NCBI GenBank assembly: GCA_036925085.1
Contig: JAUPFP010000025.1
Span: forward strand, 3,205,733-3,269,732
DNA from: Brachycybe producta
Lineage: Eukaryota; Arthropoda; Diplopoda; Playtdesmida; Andrognathidae
Direction: 5' to 3'
Length of the DNA stretch: 64,000 nucleotides
Shown in pieces: positions 47,381-60,100 of the stretch. The first letter of the stretch is position 1, and every line of letters begins with the position of its first letter. Under the pieces are notes generated by a model. That model was not told where the DNA came from. It searched no databases and saw only the letters and a list, made by a program, of their open reading frames with translations. Both the position numbers and the translations under genes were made by a program.

Positions 47381-50300
47381 TTAAAGTTTTTTGTTTTTCC
47401 TGTGTATTATGCTGCCGCTGTCATCAAATTCTACAGGTGTGTCCGTCATTTGCTTAGCAATATCCAAGGGAACTATTTCTATCTTTATATGGAGAGTGTC
47501 ATGAGGAAGATAAATTTTATTTTCAATATCAGTGCGATGAACCAGAAGAGCCTTTCTTGGTTCTCCCATTTGATATTCAGCTTCGTCTTCACCCAGCACT
47601 GATGGATCTATTACAGTTGTCTGAGTGATGGGACTAGAATAATCATCCCACGGCATAATCATAACCTTTCTAACTTGTGCGAAAGCTCGTGGAAGTTCAT
47701 CATCATATTTTCCCCGATTTGTCCTTAGCTGAATCTCTATGTGTGTTCCATGCCTTAAGCTTCCATTTAGAAACAGTAATGCCATCATCAAATAGCCTCT
47801 TTTGATAGTGTAAAATTGGGGACTGACGAGTTTTTCAAAGTAGCCCTCTTCTTCTTGCTTCCTCTTCACAGAATAGTTGTCGATCTTCCAATGAAAAACC
47901 CCATCGCAAGATGAGGCCTCATCCAGAAGCGGATTTAGGTCTCTAATAGAAACTCTTACTGTGAGGCTATCTTTATCCAAATAATTGTCATCAGCCTCAA
48001 TCAAACCCAAAGTTTTAAACATTTTATTCCCTGTCCAAGTTGTTTTCCACTGATTTTGTCGAACTCTTCCATAACCAGGTTGTTTTGTTTGTGATATAGC
48101 CATGTCTCCCGTTTTTAAGTCTCTTACAACACATGAAATGGCATGGTCAAAAACATGATCACTGACATTACCTGCCTCATCTGGGACAAACTTAAAATAT
48201 AAGCTAACTGAACGTTTATCCAAATAAACACCCGAATGCAACGTCTCAATATGCATTCGAAGCTGGATGCGGCATCCTTTAGAGCAAATGGCATAAGAAG
48301 TATCGGAAATAAAATCGTCGTTTTTTTCAAAAGCCTTTCGTCTTTTCAAATGGAAGTTATCGATAGTCCAAAAAAATGTGCGCTGTGGTGATTTGCCTAA
48401 TAGAAAAGAAAACTTTATTAAACCTTAGTAAGAATTAGTTAAATGTATTATGATTATGTATTTCGGTTAGACACGTACTGGCAGAAGCGGCCGCCGGCAC
48501 GGCGGAAAATACCGTCTGTGCCAGTTATTCTAAATTGTTTTGCAATTTTCCGGGACATTTCTCTAATGTTTTCAAACAGATTAGTTGTAAACCTATAGAC
48601 GCAACTGAAATTTATACTATGGCGGCTTAAGGCTTATGTGACAACACCCATGCCTGTGCACCAGATGCACACGTGTGAGTGAAGCTGCTCGACTCCAAGA
48701 ACTCCTCTTGCCGGATGGCACCCTGTGGTGTCTGAAACTGCCCTGTTTATAAAGATATCAAATTAGGTGAGGATTCTGTCAGAATTCTCATGGATTGTGA
48801 CACTTTTTGGTAATTTTGGAAAAAAAGTGTTCTAAAAAAGTTTCTCACGATCAATGACAACTCATAAATTCAGAGTTAATTCTCTGAATTTATTCAAATT
48901 GTTGGAAGAAATTGGTTCGAATTGAGGAGACATTTTGGGACGAGAGCTCGCCATTGGTCAGTCGGACTTATGTGTGAGCTCTGGCTGACAGTGGTCATTC
49001 CTAAGGGCCAAGAAAATAAAACTACATGCACAGGGCAGGCTCAGGGCACTTGAAAGTAGTTCGGAAGCACTCAAACATCGAATGTTTCAATTGTGTAATG
49101 GAATTTGAATTCCAAGTCAGTTCTAGGCATCCTAAGTAGTTTTTGGAGAACTTAGAAGGATATTCTGAGCGTAGAATATTATCGAGTAAGTTGATTTCTC
49201 TTCTCTCAGTCGAGTTGAGAAACAACTATCAAGTCGGTTATTTGTATGTATAATCTTTGTAACCAAAGTGTGTCGTAATTAAACAAAACAGCTATTTAAT
49301 CAAACGGTGCATCTTTCTTCGGAGATACCTTTGGGAGGTATTTGTCATCACCATCAATTTAAAACGTGAGAATTAAGAAACTCGTAAGGAACGGTAAGAG
49401 ATAAGACATGCCCGATAGCCCAGCTCCCACCCCTAGAGCTGGAGGTGCAGCTCAGAGCTGCACATCCCCATCCAGAAGCAGACTGGGATCACCTGACAGG
49501 TCACAAAGCTTTGACAAAAGTGCAGAGCGTCGCACAACAAAGACCCAAAAATGTCTGGCAGCAGTCCAGGCATGTTACACTTAGCTGGTTACGAATATAC
49601 GATCAAGTATGGTGCAAACAGCATCACCGAATTTTGACTGCCGTTTGCACCACACCTAGTCGCATATTCGTAAGCAGGCCAGGTAATGCAATAGTTAATT
49701 TTTTTAAGCTCATTGCAAAAATTGATCGTGTATGTAGTGGATTGTCAACTGATCCGCCCCCATTTTTTAAAGAATCATTTTTATCAAATTTGTCCATGGT
49801 TCCGACCGTTTCTTCCCATTGATCAAATTACAGAACAGTTGGAACAATGAACTAATTTAATGAAGTAATTCTTTAAAACTTGGGGGCTGCGCCCCTCAGA
49901 CCCCCTGCAACAAGCTTAATTTAACTAAATCTAACCTTCCGACTGTTCCTACTATTTTTCCGACTGTTCTGCTGTTCATCAAAATGGCACCCCTATGAAG
50001 ATTTACTGGTGCAAGTATGTAGTTTTTAAAAAAATAAATTGAAACGATAAGTCCAGGAGCGATCCTGGCTCGTTTAGTTTGTTCTGGATCATCGTTTTTA
50101 TTTTTGAATTGGCATAGAACTTTGTCAACCCTCTGTACTCACGTACAGAGGATTGACCCAGTTCTATCAGCTGGTGATGATGCCATATCCTGTCTTGGGT
50201 CCCTTTTTCATCCCAGTACCACCCCTTAATACAAAGAGATCGTCCTGATAAGCCTCAGCATTAGGTCTATAGGGTTAAAACTTTCTTTTGTAAGTTTGTT

Positions 50301-53300
50301 TTGATTGTGATGAGTCATTATCTAATATTTTTTTGACCACTGGTCAATCATGTTGATTGGCCAGTTTGGTTGTTACTTGTGTTATTACCCAATCAGGGGC
50401 TACTAAGCTAGAAAGTGTTCTCAGTATCCTCTTTTTGGGTATAAAAGGCCGTATATTTTGTATGTAAAAAAAGATTCCTTGGAACTCTTTAGCCACTGTC
50501 ACTATGCTCAAGTTTGTCCAAGAAATAACGAATGATGTAAATAAACTGTTATTAAATTTAAATAAGCAGTTGTCAAGTCTGATTTTATACTTTTTGAACC
50601 GAGCAAAGAACTTCAACATTTTATTATCTAGCACTGTCAACCCAGGTGTAAACCTGGATCTCCAGCCATAGTGAGACTTCTGAAGACAGCACGATCAACC
50701 AGCTTTTTACGGGCAAAAGCCCGGGGAGTAGCAGAGAACAAAAGATCCTTAAAACTGTAAAGGTTCTTGAGAGAGGAACTTGTGAGGAAACGTATGGGAC
50801 TAATTTGTTCCCTTCCTCCCGAACCAGAGTAGAATTAGTGGCCTAGCCAACTACTTTCTGATCGCCCGAAAAAGCGCTACGATACTTTTTGATAATTCAC
50901 CCCATGAACGTGGTTCGTTACAAAATACTAAATGAAAGATTTTCTAAAATAATTGAATAAATTACGCGAGTGATTCAGAATCACTCGGTTAATTTATTCA
51001 ATTATTTTTGAAAATACATGTACATCGACTTTCATTTCCTTTTTTGAGCCGCCAAACCGCATGTGCCCCCCCCCCCCACCGCAGTTGCGGGTCTTGCGGT
51101 TCCCTAGCTAAGCCCCGGATTATCATAGATTTTGAACATATATTACCTATTCTGCAGACATGTCTATGATTTATAATTTCCTAAAAAAATATTTATAACA
51201 GTAAACTTACCACTGGATGTCGCTCTATACACATCTGGGTTATGTATTAAGCTCACATCAAGTTGTTTATCTGATTGAATACTGGATTCATTAAGTTGTT
51301 TTTTAGACACTGGCTCCAGCAGCGGTGACGTTTCACTATCTAATGGCACATTTTCATCTGCCCTTATTTTTGCTCCTTAAATATTAATATGAAGTAATCG
51401 TCATTATTAATCAATTCATAAAAGTGCATTTTAAATGACCTACCCTTTTTAAAACTGTAATAAATATATAGGCCTACGTTAGTCAGTATAGATCCCAAAC
51501 AAACAATAATTGCGAGAACTTTGATGTTATCACTCATACACTGGTAGCTCACTAATTTCGAAGATGTTTCTTAATAAAAAAAGAAAATATTATTTTATGA
51601 TTCAATGTTGTTTGTGACACATTTGTCACCGCAGAACTAAGAAATAGGGCTTCAGAAATGTGACAACTAGAATCAAGCGGAAATCTAGAACTGTTATCTT
51701 TAGGACCTTCACAGGCGAGCAACTTTTAGACTTCGCGGTGAACTGCAAAATGCTGTTGAAAACGACAACTATTGGCTGTGCAGTATTCGACATTGTATTG
51801 ATATAGAAAGCGTCCAGACATGAACACACACGAGCACTTTCTCATTAACTACTAACAGACTGCAGTCGCCGGAAGATCGACGCAAGCGTTTCTTATTTTC
51901 ACACGGATAACTTGTCATCCACCTGTGGTGTTTCTGCCTTCTTCCCATAAAGCAACAATAACAAAAGTGTTTTCTAATCGGGTTCCATTCTGTATGAATG
52001 GCTACTGAAGTCATTCCTGTGGTCTATGTGGTCTTAGGGTAGGTTTAGCTCTCCAAAGCTTAGCTTGTTCATACAAAAACGTGGTCTTGCAAGCTTCACT
52101 GCATTTTATAACCTTTATACCCTATAAAACACGAAGACTTTTTGCAGTTAATTAAATTATGCTCACACCACTTTCCAACCACCTGCCGTCAACTCCAGTA
52201 GTTTATTTCGACAACGTGTCCACCACTTTTGGCCTCTAGAAACTGCTCGTCTGCGAACGCTCTAAAAGTCCTACAGATTCTTCTTTCAAAATAAAACAAA
52301 TCATAACGTCAAAGTTTTATTACAGGTACCCATTGTAACTTCCAGTAAAGCTTCCTGCGAAGTACCACCAGCAAAACCTTCATTTCCTTTATACCCACAC
52401 TGCCACGTGCCATTATCAGTTGATTGTGCATCATTAACCAATAAGGAGCAAACTGATGTATTCCTTCCATTTCCAGATAAATATCGGTAGCGACCAACAA
52501 TTGTAATATTTATTCCGTTTCTTTTCCAAAAACATTCCAATATAACATGACTTAACACGCAATCGAAAACGAAATGGTCATTGCCTTTCACGATCATACT
52601 ATTTGGCTGATTGATAAATGAGACTGTAATTAATGTATCATAATTACAAATATTAAAGCTTTTGTTTGGTAAAAAATTGTATTAATGTATTAAAGCAAAT
52701 ACTTCACCTGGTATTACACGAAACGTGGCTTCTCGAGAGAAAATATAAGAAACTACCTCGTTATCATCGTCGTTTAATATTGCACACTGCCACCTGCCAT
52801 TGTCAATTGGTCGCACATCATTAATCAGAACGGTACACCTTGTGGTGTTCTTTCCATCTCCATCAATATACTTGTAACGTTTATCTATCCAAACACTCAT
52901 TCCATTTCGTTTCCAGTAACATTTTGTGACGGGAAGACGTAACACACAATCCAGTCTGCTATTATCTCCTAAATTTACGGCCACATCTTTTGGCTCTTGG
53001 ATGAATGCTAGTACTGAAATGATATAATACCATATAGTCAGCAGAAATCCTGTCTTGTTGAAGTTGTATAGTGATTTACTTTTAGAAAGCACAGTCAGCT
53101 GTGCTGGCCGTGACACGAGTACTTCTGTTCCTCGACATACCCACATTACATTGTCATTTGCATCATTGCAATTGGATATTCTTATAGAACAATCTTTCGT
53201 GTTTATTCCAGTTCCTTTTGTATATTGATAACGGCCACCAATGGCCGCCGGAATATCATTCTTATTCCAAACGCATTGTTTTATAGGTTCGGAGAAAACG

Positions 53301-53543
53301 CATTTTAACTCAACACTGCTTCCTTCATAAACTTCAACTGCTTTTGGCTCTTCAAGAAATTTGATATTATTCGCTGAAACTGAAAAATAAATTATTTAAA
53401 TTTCAATAAATGATTTTATAAATTAAATGAGTGTAAAGTACAAAGTAGATATATTTATGGCAAAATGTGAAAATATTCTTACTACTGAGAATCCATATCA
53501 TCAAGCAAACCGCAAACAGATGTCCAGTTTGAAAGCGAGGCAT
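47381..53543 (-). CDS. G6: Ig3-TM-linker-tandem MATH receptor (7 exons, 755 aa)
   Basis: Exons on the minus strand: signal peptide 53483-53543, Ig1 53080-53379, Ig2 52708-53013, Ig3 52330-52623, transmembrane 51444-51569, linker 51211-51375, MATH 47381-48396. They total 2268 nt, an exact multiple of three, all phase 1. The leader is MPRFQTGHLFAVCLMIWILS, close to that of G5. Ig1 is atypical: WNKN replaces WKRN. The helix is VLAIIVCLGSILTNVGLYIYY. The linker has ETSPLL, an acidic dileucine match, and DVSLIHNPDVYRATS. The MATH domains are at residues about 423-574 and 584-730, with GVFHWKI, SPQFYTIKRGY, LNGS, GTHIE and GKYDDELP. The 2.8-kb linker-MATH intron carries a solo LTR inserted into another repeat. 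A conserved donor near 53891 suggests a 5' UTR exon, with a MITE in the following intron. Confidence 0.92.
49583..49680. repeat. Imperfect palindrome
   Basis: CTGGTTACGAATATACGATC and GGTGCAAAC on the left are mirrored by GTTTGCACC and CATATTCGTAAGCAGG on the right. It is a possible small MITE in the G6 intron. Confidence 0.4.
49740..51120 (+). repeat. Dispersed repeat split by solo LTR B
   Basis: The parts 49740-50039 and 50923-51120 align with 62980-63480. Both carry the words TTCCGACTGTTCCTACTATTT, shortened here, TGGTGCAAGTATGTAG and a C-run before a TACGGGTCTTGCG or TGCGGGTCTTGCG end. No coding capacity is seen. Confidence 0.5.
50040..50922 (+). mobile_element. Solo-LTR-like element, copy B, in the G6 linker-MATH intron
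   Basis: It starts TGAAACGATA and ends GGTTCGTTACA, with a 4-bp duplication aaat on each side (50036-50039 and 50923-50926). The surrounding repeat occurs uninterrupted near 63290-63320, which gives a natural empty site. The family resembles an LTR in its ends and 4-bp duplication; the AT-rich target would suit Ty3/gypsy-type integration (inference). Confidence 0.72.
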
Positions 53544-53651
53544 AACTCTTAGCTTATACAGCTGATCATCATTTATAGTACAGAAAGAAATGTGCAAATA
53601 TTGATTTTATTCAAAGTAAACATTACAAAGTATCAATACATTTTTACTTTT

Positions 53652-53830
53652 AGGCCTTGTTTCCATTGGGATGAAAAGTTGAACTTTTTGAAAATTTCAA
53701 CTGGTGAAAAATTGAACGCATGTGGCCTTTGCCTATGCTAGTCAATGGGTGGGGGCCACATTTCTTGTTATTTTCACCAGTTGAAATTGTCAAAAAGTTC
53801 AAATTTTCAACTCAGTGGAAACAAAGCCTT
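53652..53830. mobile_element. MITE in the putative 5' UTR intron of G6
   Basis: Inverted ends AGGCCTTGTTTCCA and, from the right, AAGGCTTTGTTTCCA extend into longer arms containing TCAACTGGTGAAAA. The equivalent G5 upstream sequence (about 45600-45660) lacks it, so it inserted after the G5/G6 duplication. Confidence 0.6.
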
Positions 53831-53891
53831 AGTAAAACACTCATTTAAAATCCATTTTAAATCTAGAAAAAAAAATTCGTTTAAGCTTACC

Positions 53892-55600
53892 TTTGAAACT
53901 TATGTTTTTGTTTATGAATAATTAAATATCATAACATATTAGTGTGACATTGCGCATTAAGATTGTTGTTTTTCTACATTAAACAACACCTAATTTGAAG
54001 TTAACACAAATTCGTAATAAACAACTTTCTAAAATATCTTGAAAGGTTTCGATATGAAATACTGTTATGACAACCTAATTAATCACTATAGATAAATTCT
54101 GAAAAAAATGGAGATTAGATCATTCATCCATAAACATGATAAACCCAACAAAAAATAATTGGTAACTACCACAGTTTAAAAACATTCGCAATAAACTGGT
54201 AATACTAGTATTATCATTAAATAAAATATTTATAGTGGATTATAATAATAGTAATCATAACTAGATTTTGTGGATTCACAAAATATTTGAGTACTTCCTG
54301 TATGCTAAAAGAAAGAAAGAAACGAAAACCAAACGTCACACCGGCTATACCAAATACAGTGTATTGCATGATACCTGGTACTGAATTTCTTCATGCTGAT
54401 AGCATGCAATCTTAAGGAATCCAAACCAGTTTTATGAAAGCTGAAAAAATGTTTTCAAAGAACAGCTAACTGTTTACAAAATGAACCTTTATTGGTCTAG
54501 AATGGCCTCTTGACATGAGTGGATTAAAGAAACTGATTAGCATAATTACAAGAATATTAATCAAAAAAGATGTTTTTGTGATACTCGCTTTTATAAAAAA
54601 AAAGCATAAAAAGTAAGAAAAAACAATATCTAATCCCCTCTTGTCTTGCTCAGACTCCCAAGCCCATTAGTAATGTTGGTCATGGGTTCAATCCCCGTGC
54701 AGTGTAGGAAGTATTTTCAAATATTTCAGAAGGTGGCAGTGAACAAACAAATTATGAAGTTAAATACAAATATAAAAGCGAGTATTATGATTCATGAAAA
54801 TAAAAACACCAATCGAATATTGTAACCAAAAGATCTCATTGTGTGTTCCCCATCTGAAACAATGCCGAAGGTTGTAGATGGAGGCTAAGAGAATGCTTAT
54901 ATGTAATGTCGTTGGGGTATGCTAATGTACTCCACTAATATCTATAGCCTCCATCTCCATCTCCATCGTTGTTACAGGCAACTGTGGTCAGCAAGATGCA
55001 GTCGTTTGCCCCGCCCTTTTATGAGGAACGGCAATTTCTAATTGGCTTGTTATACAGGCATTTAGAAATCGGGAGGAACACAAGTTGGCTCCGCCCTTTT
55101 TATGACGAACGCAACTTCTAATTGGTTGGTTATGTAGTATGCTGTCACATGCTCTGCCCTTTTCAATGTCGAACCATACAACACATCAATTAGAAGTTGC
55201 TGGTCGTCATATTATAGTGTAGTGCAGTGTAGAGCTGAAGGACGTTTTTTCTTGTCTCCCAATTTTTTGGCTATTTTACTAATTTAAACTTGTCATTGAA
55301 GGGTATAGTAAGGTGTTTTTAATAGTGTTTTGTCTCCTGAATACAGTGGTGAAATCGGATTCCAATTTGGATAAGTATTTTTTGAGTTAGAGCGATTTTA
55401 GTTTAGGACACCACTTCCTTTGTTTCCTTTTTCTTTGTTTCCTTTGTTTGTGCGCGTTTTTTACACAAAACGCAACAAATTCCTTATCCAAACTTGGTTT
55501 CCTTATAGAATATTGTAGAATCAAAATCGGACTTGTAGTTTCTGAGATATCGCATTTTCAAATCAAAACTCCACTTTAGGCCCAAAAAGTTTAAAAAAAA
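53892..55600. other. Intergenic region upstream of G6
   Basis: No gene seen. A small hairpin (GATGGAGGCTA ... TAGCCTCCATC) lies at about 54877-54960. The stretch 55010-55215 belongs to a dispersed repeat with AACTTCTAATTGGT inverted motifs that also occurs at 19010-19150 and 56810-56890. Confidence 0.5.
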
Positions 55601-55612
55601 AGACGCTTAACG

Positions 55613-56329
55613 TTGACGCTTTTTTCTTCTCTAAAATTATTAGGCTCTTTCTTGCTTTATTATCGTTTTAACTATGTCTCTATAACTTTGACCCCACCTG
55701 GTTCAGTGCAGGCATCCCGTGATATCGCCTGTATGCGAAAGAAGGTTGCTGAGTTGAAGGAATTGTTTCTTCGGCATTGCAATGCTCTCCCTACAGTGAC
55801 TCACGAGATTGCATGCCAGACAAGTGATGTTGTGCCTGGCATTTCATCCAATGTATCTGTAGGAACTGACTTGGTAGTTAAGAATCAAGCAGCCCAGACA
55901 GGAGACGGATGGATGGTGGTCAAAGGCAAAGGATCTCGGCCACAGAGAAAAAGCTTTGCCAGTGTCGTGGCTAATGGTAGTTCTGCTACCATGGTTGGTA
56001 ACCGATTTGGTGTGCTGTCTGAGGTTAAGGATATTCCTGCCTCAACATCCACTAATTATAGCCCACAAACTGGTAAGCCTATCAATGTGCACCTCATTGG
56101 TGACAGTATCGTTCGAGGTGTTAGGGTCAGCAAAACTGGGAAGTCAACTACGTGGTGCTATCCAGGCACACGTGTTGAGCATTTAACTACTCGAGTTAAG
56201 GCAGTGCTGAACAAAGCTAGCCTTAACCCTGTTGTAGTTGTGCACGCCGGAACTAATAATCTCAAGATGGATGCACCAAAGGGGATAGCTGAGAGACTTA
56301 AACACTTTTCTAGAGTACCATTAGTTTGA
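55613..56329 (+). pseudogene. LINE-type ORF1 fragment with SGNH hydrolase domain
   Basis: An open frame of 238 codons in which the part from about 55700 looks protein-coding. A coiled region (KKVAELKELF) is followed by a linker, then VHLIGDSIVRGV and VVVVHAGTNNL. GDSxV (nucleophile block) and GTNN (block III) are signatures of SGNH/GDSL hydrolases, a domain found in ORF1 proteins of CR1-like LINEs and related elements. The C-terminal DxxH block is missing and the reading frame stops, so the copy is truncated. It has no apparent link with the receptor array. Confidence 0.6.
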
Positions 56330-56890
56330 AATAAAATTTTATTACTTGCAACCAAAATGGTTAATTATTTAAAACAAACTTGAGAATAACATTTCGTAAA
56401 TAATATCACAGCATTGTACTGATTATGTAACATTTGATGATAAATTGAGCATTAGTTTATCACTTAAGCATCAATGTATTTACATAAAATAATAAATCAA
56501 CATAAACTCATTTATTAAAGTACATTGATAGAATTACTACTTTATATGTAACTTACTTGCTATCAAATTACAAGCGTACAATAAATAAATTTAAGATTTT
56601 AGAATTTAACTTCTTATATAACTAAAAACAATCGTCCATTGTAATATATTAATATTATGTTCCTTCTTATTGACAATTACATTCCCTTGGAATGCATAAC
56701 TCTTGAACTCAGACGCCTTCACGCTGACCTAGTATTATAATTATACACTAGTGGGGTAATCCGTCATAAATGACGGGAGCGAAATTCACAGGCAATTGTG
56801 CCCAGCATTAGAATTTCTTTTCCTCCGCCCTTTTATGACGTCAGACCAAGTAACAAACCAATTAGAAATTGATGACGTTCATAAAAGGGT

Positions 56891-57135
56891 TCCGTTAGCA
56901 TCGTGATCCGTTAGCATCGTGATCCGTTAGCATCGTAATCCGTTAGCATCGTAATCCGTTAGCATCGTAATCCGTTAGCATCGTAATCCGTTAGCATTGT
57001 AATCCGGATTACGATGCTAACGGATTACGATGCTAACAGCCGTTAGCATCGTAATCCGTTAGCATCGTTACCATGAGCATTGTAATCCGTTAGCATCGTA
57101 ATCCGTTAGCATCGTAATCCGTTAGCATCGTTACC
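56891..57135. repeat. 16-bp minisatellite with an internal inversion
   Basis: About fifteen copies of CCGTTAGCATCGTAAT run head to tail. A short block at about 57003-57040 is inverted, forming a hairpin. The right edge overlaps the predicted last codons of G7. Confidence 0.85.
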
Positions 57136-60100
57136 GTTAGCGTCGTTATCGTCGTCGTCGTTGTCATCATTATCATTATTTATTATTAATTTATTATTAT
57201 TATTATTATTTATTAATTCAGAAGAATCATCCATTGGTTCCTTCGTCGATAACTCCAAAAAATCGTCTAATGATGTATTACGTTCCTCCTGTTGACTTTT
57301 ATTTTTTAATTCTGAAAAATCAACAAAATTTGTGAAAGTTACACATTTAACTACACATTCATACTGACTTTGAAACTTTAAACACTCACTCAAATTTAAA
57401 TAGTAACCTGTAAAAGCAACTATCAACACTCCAACGATTATTAATAAATCAATCCTTATCAAAACGTTGCTGTCGGAGATAGAAAGTTTCTCTTCTTAAA
57501 TAAACAAAATTAAATTTTAGTATGTAACGTTATAGACCAAGAGCCAGCAACACGCCGATTTAACCCGAAATATATAGAAGGGTGGAATACATAAAACCTT
57601 AGAAAGTGGGGTCACTAACCAAGATCAGCTGGTCTGGCAGCCCACATAAGCCGAGTTCAAAAATGACGTCGTCTCAAAAATGGCCAAATTTGCGTTCGAT
57701 TTAACCCGAAATATATAGTTTTGCTTTTTGGCTGAAAAAATTGGAAAAAAATATCCCCACTTAGAAAAAATCCGTGTGGCAGTCCAAAGATGTCACCAAC
57801 ATGCTGCCAGACTGATTCAAACTTCACGAAAATTGCGTTCAATTTAACCCAAAAGATATAGTTTTGATCATTTAGGAGGGTTCCTGAGCCTATAAGAATG
57901 TTTCTGGGCTTCTAAAAATGTGCGGAGTCTCTAAAGCAGCAGTCACACTAGGCTGGTTTACAAGCTGCTGGTTGCTGCTGGCTGGTTGTAGCGCTCTAGC
58001 AGCATAGTCTGAACTGCTACTAGCAGCTGCTTTCTTCAGCGGGCTAGTGATTTTAACTACAGCTACCAGCTGGTCATGTGACTCCCTTCCTGCTGCTGCC
58101 ATCTAGTGTGAACTTTTTGTTACTAGTAGTGGCACTAGTGGTAGTTGAAACTCCACTGCTTGGGTTGGTTGTTGTTAGAGTTTGTGTTTTTGCAAGACGG
58201 TGATTGGATGACTTGCACTGCTAATACCAGCAGTGACTGGACAAGTGTGAACCCAAAGCAGTTGCTGCTTACTGTTGCTGCTAATAGCCAGCAGCAACCA
58301 GCGGCTTGTAATCCAGCCTAGTGTGACTGCGCCTTAAGAGTGATTTGAACCATCTAGCAATGTTTCTGAACATCTAGGTGTGTTTCTGGACTTCTTTGAG
58401 CTCAGCAACACTCCCAGAGGCCCAGCAACGCTCCCAGAGGCCCAGCAACGCTCCCAGAGACCCAGCAACGCTCCCAGAGACCCAGCAACGCTCCCAGAGA
58501 CCCAGCAACGCTCCCAGAGACCCAGCAACGCTCCCAGAGACCCAGCAACGCTCCCAGAGACCCAGCAACGCTCCCAGAGACCCAGCAACGCTCCCAGAGA
58601 CCCAGCAACGCTCCCAGAGACCCAGCAACGCTCCCAGAGACCCAGCAACGCTCCCAGAGGCCCAGCAACGCTCCCAGAGACCCAGCAACGCTCCCAGAGA
58701 CCCAGCAACGCTCCCAGAAGCCCAGGAACGCTCCCAGAGGCCCAGCAACGCTCCCAGAGGCCCAGGAACGCTCCCAGAGGCCCAGGAACGCTCCCAGAGG
58801 CCCAGGAACGCTCCCCGAGGCCCAGGAACGCTCCCAGAGGCCCAGGAACGCTCCCAGAGGCCCAGGAACGCTCCCCGAGGCCCAGGAACGCTCCCCGAGG
58901 CCCAGGAACGCTCCCAGAGACCCAGGAACACTCCCAGAGGCCCAGGAACACTCCTAGAGGATCAGAAACACTCCAAAAGGCTCAGAAACACTTCTAAAAA
59001 CTAGAGACACTCCTAAAAGTTTAGAAACACTGCTATATACTTAGTATCACTTCTAAAGACTCATTAACAGTCCTAGAAGCTAAGCAACACTGCTAGAGGT
59101 TCATAAACATTCATAGAGGCTCAGAAACACGAATAGATGGTAATAAACACTCCTGGAGGTATAGATACACTTCTGGATACTAAGAAACACTCTTGTAGGT
59201 TTATAGAAATTGCTAGATGCTCTGAATTATTTTCCATTACCGGTCACCTTATAGCATTACCAATTTTTCGGTAATGCAACATTACCGGTATATAATACCG
59301 GTAAATTTCGGTAATAAAATTAAATTTTAATAAGCATTGTAAAAAAAAAAATTCCCATGTTAAAAAAAATTAAAATAAATATAAATTCATAACTAATAAT
59401 TAATTATATAATAAAAAAATAATCACGATAAATAAAATAGGTGGGTTTTTATCAATTTTGTCTCGATTCAAATTCCAAAATGATGTTAAGTTTTTAATAT
59501 TTTTAATATTTTTATACATAATAATTGTGAGCTGTTGATGTCGACTCTATAATTTTACCAACTTGATGATGATGTTTTCTGCAACTCGTTTCTTCCCCTG
59601 ATCGCGCGGTGACCGCACGAAGAAGATTCGAGTTACAGAAGTAGTCGGATGGAGATCGATTGCGATCATCCTTCTGTGCAGGGGTGTAATCTTTGCAGAA
59701 GGATGGTGGCCATCTCTCCTGGTCGACGCTGATGTGCATCTTCCTGTTGTTACCAATTGAAGATGCTGTAGCTCCTCCAGGATCCGTATGTGACGGTATG
59801 TCTCCTTGCCTTATGGTGTCTCCGGCCTGTTTAGAGAAGTGTTAGTTTCATAACAAATAGACAACGCAGTTTCTCATTGTAACGCTTTATTCATTCTTGC
59901 TCAGAAACATCAAGAGTACAAGAATGAATTGTTTAGATCAAAGGTGCGTCCTCGGGCCCATGATGTGGTACAGTTATAAGAATCTTCGTAATACAAAAGT
60001 TGAGCAAGTAAGGACGTTGAACAAAGAGAAACATGCCCCTTTTATACCTTGGACCTGTGTACACCTACGAGGTGTAACCAGGTCCAAGTGACCATGGTCC

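Noticed and set aside
54640-54715. tRNA-like B box (GGTTCAATCCC) within a possible tRNA or SINE
   Set aside because: No matching A box, acceptor stem or cloverleaf could be built; at best a decayed tRNA-derived SINE.
58334-59004. Open frames of about 200 codons on both strands (QRSQRPSNAP-type repeats)
   Set aside because: Produced by the 20-bp minisatellite; a 20-bp period cycles through the three frames and mimics coding sequence.
59512-59756. Minus-strand frames inside the nested hAT element
   Set aside because: No resemblance to hAT transposase; short and overlapping in two frames.
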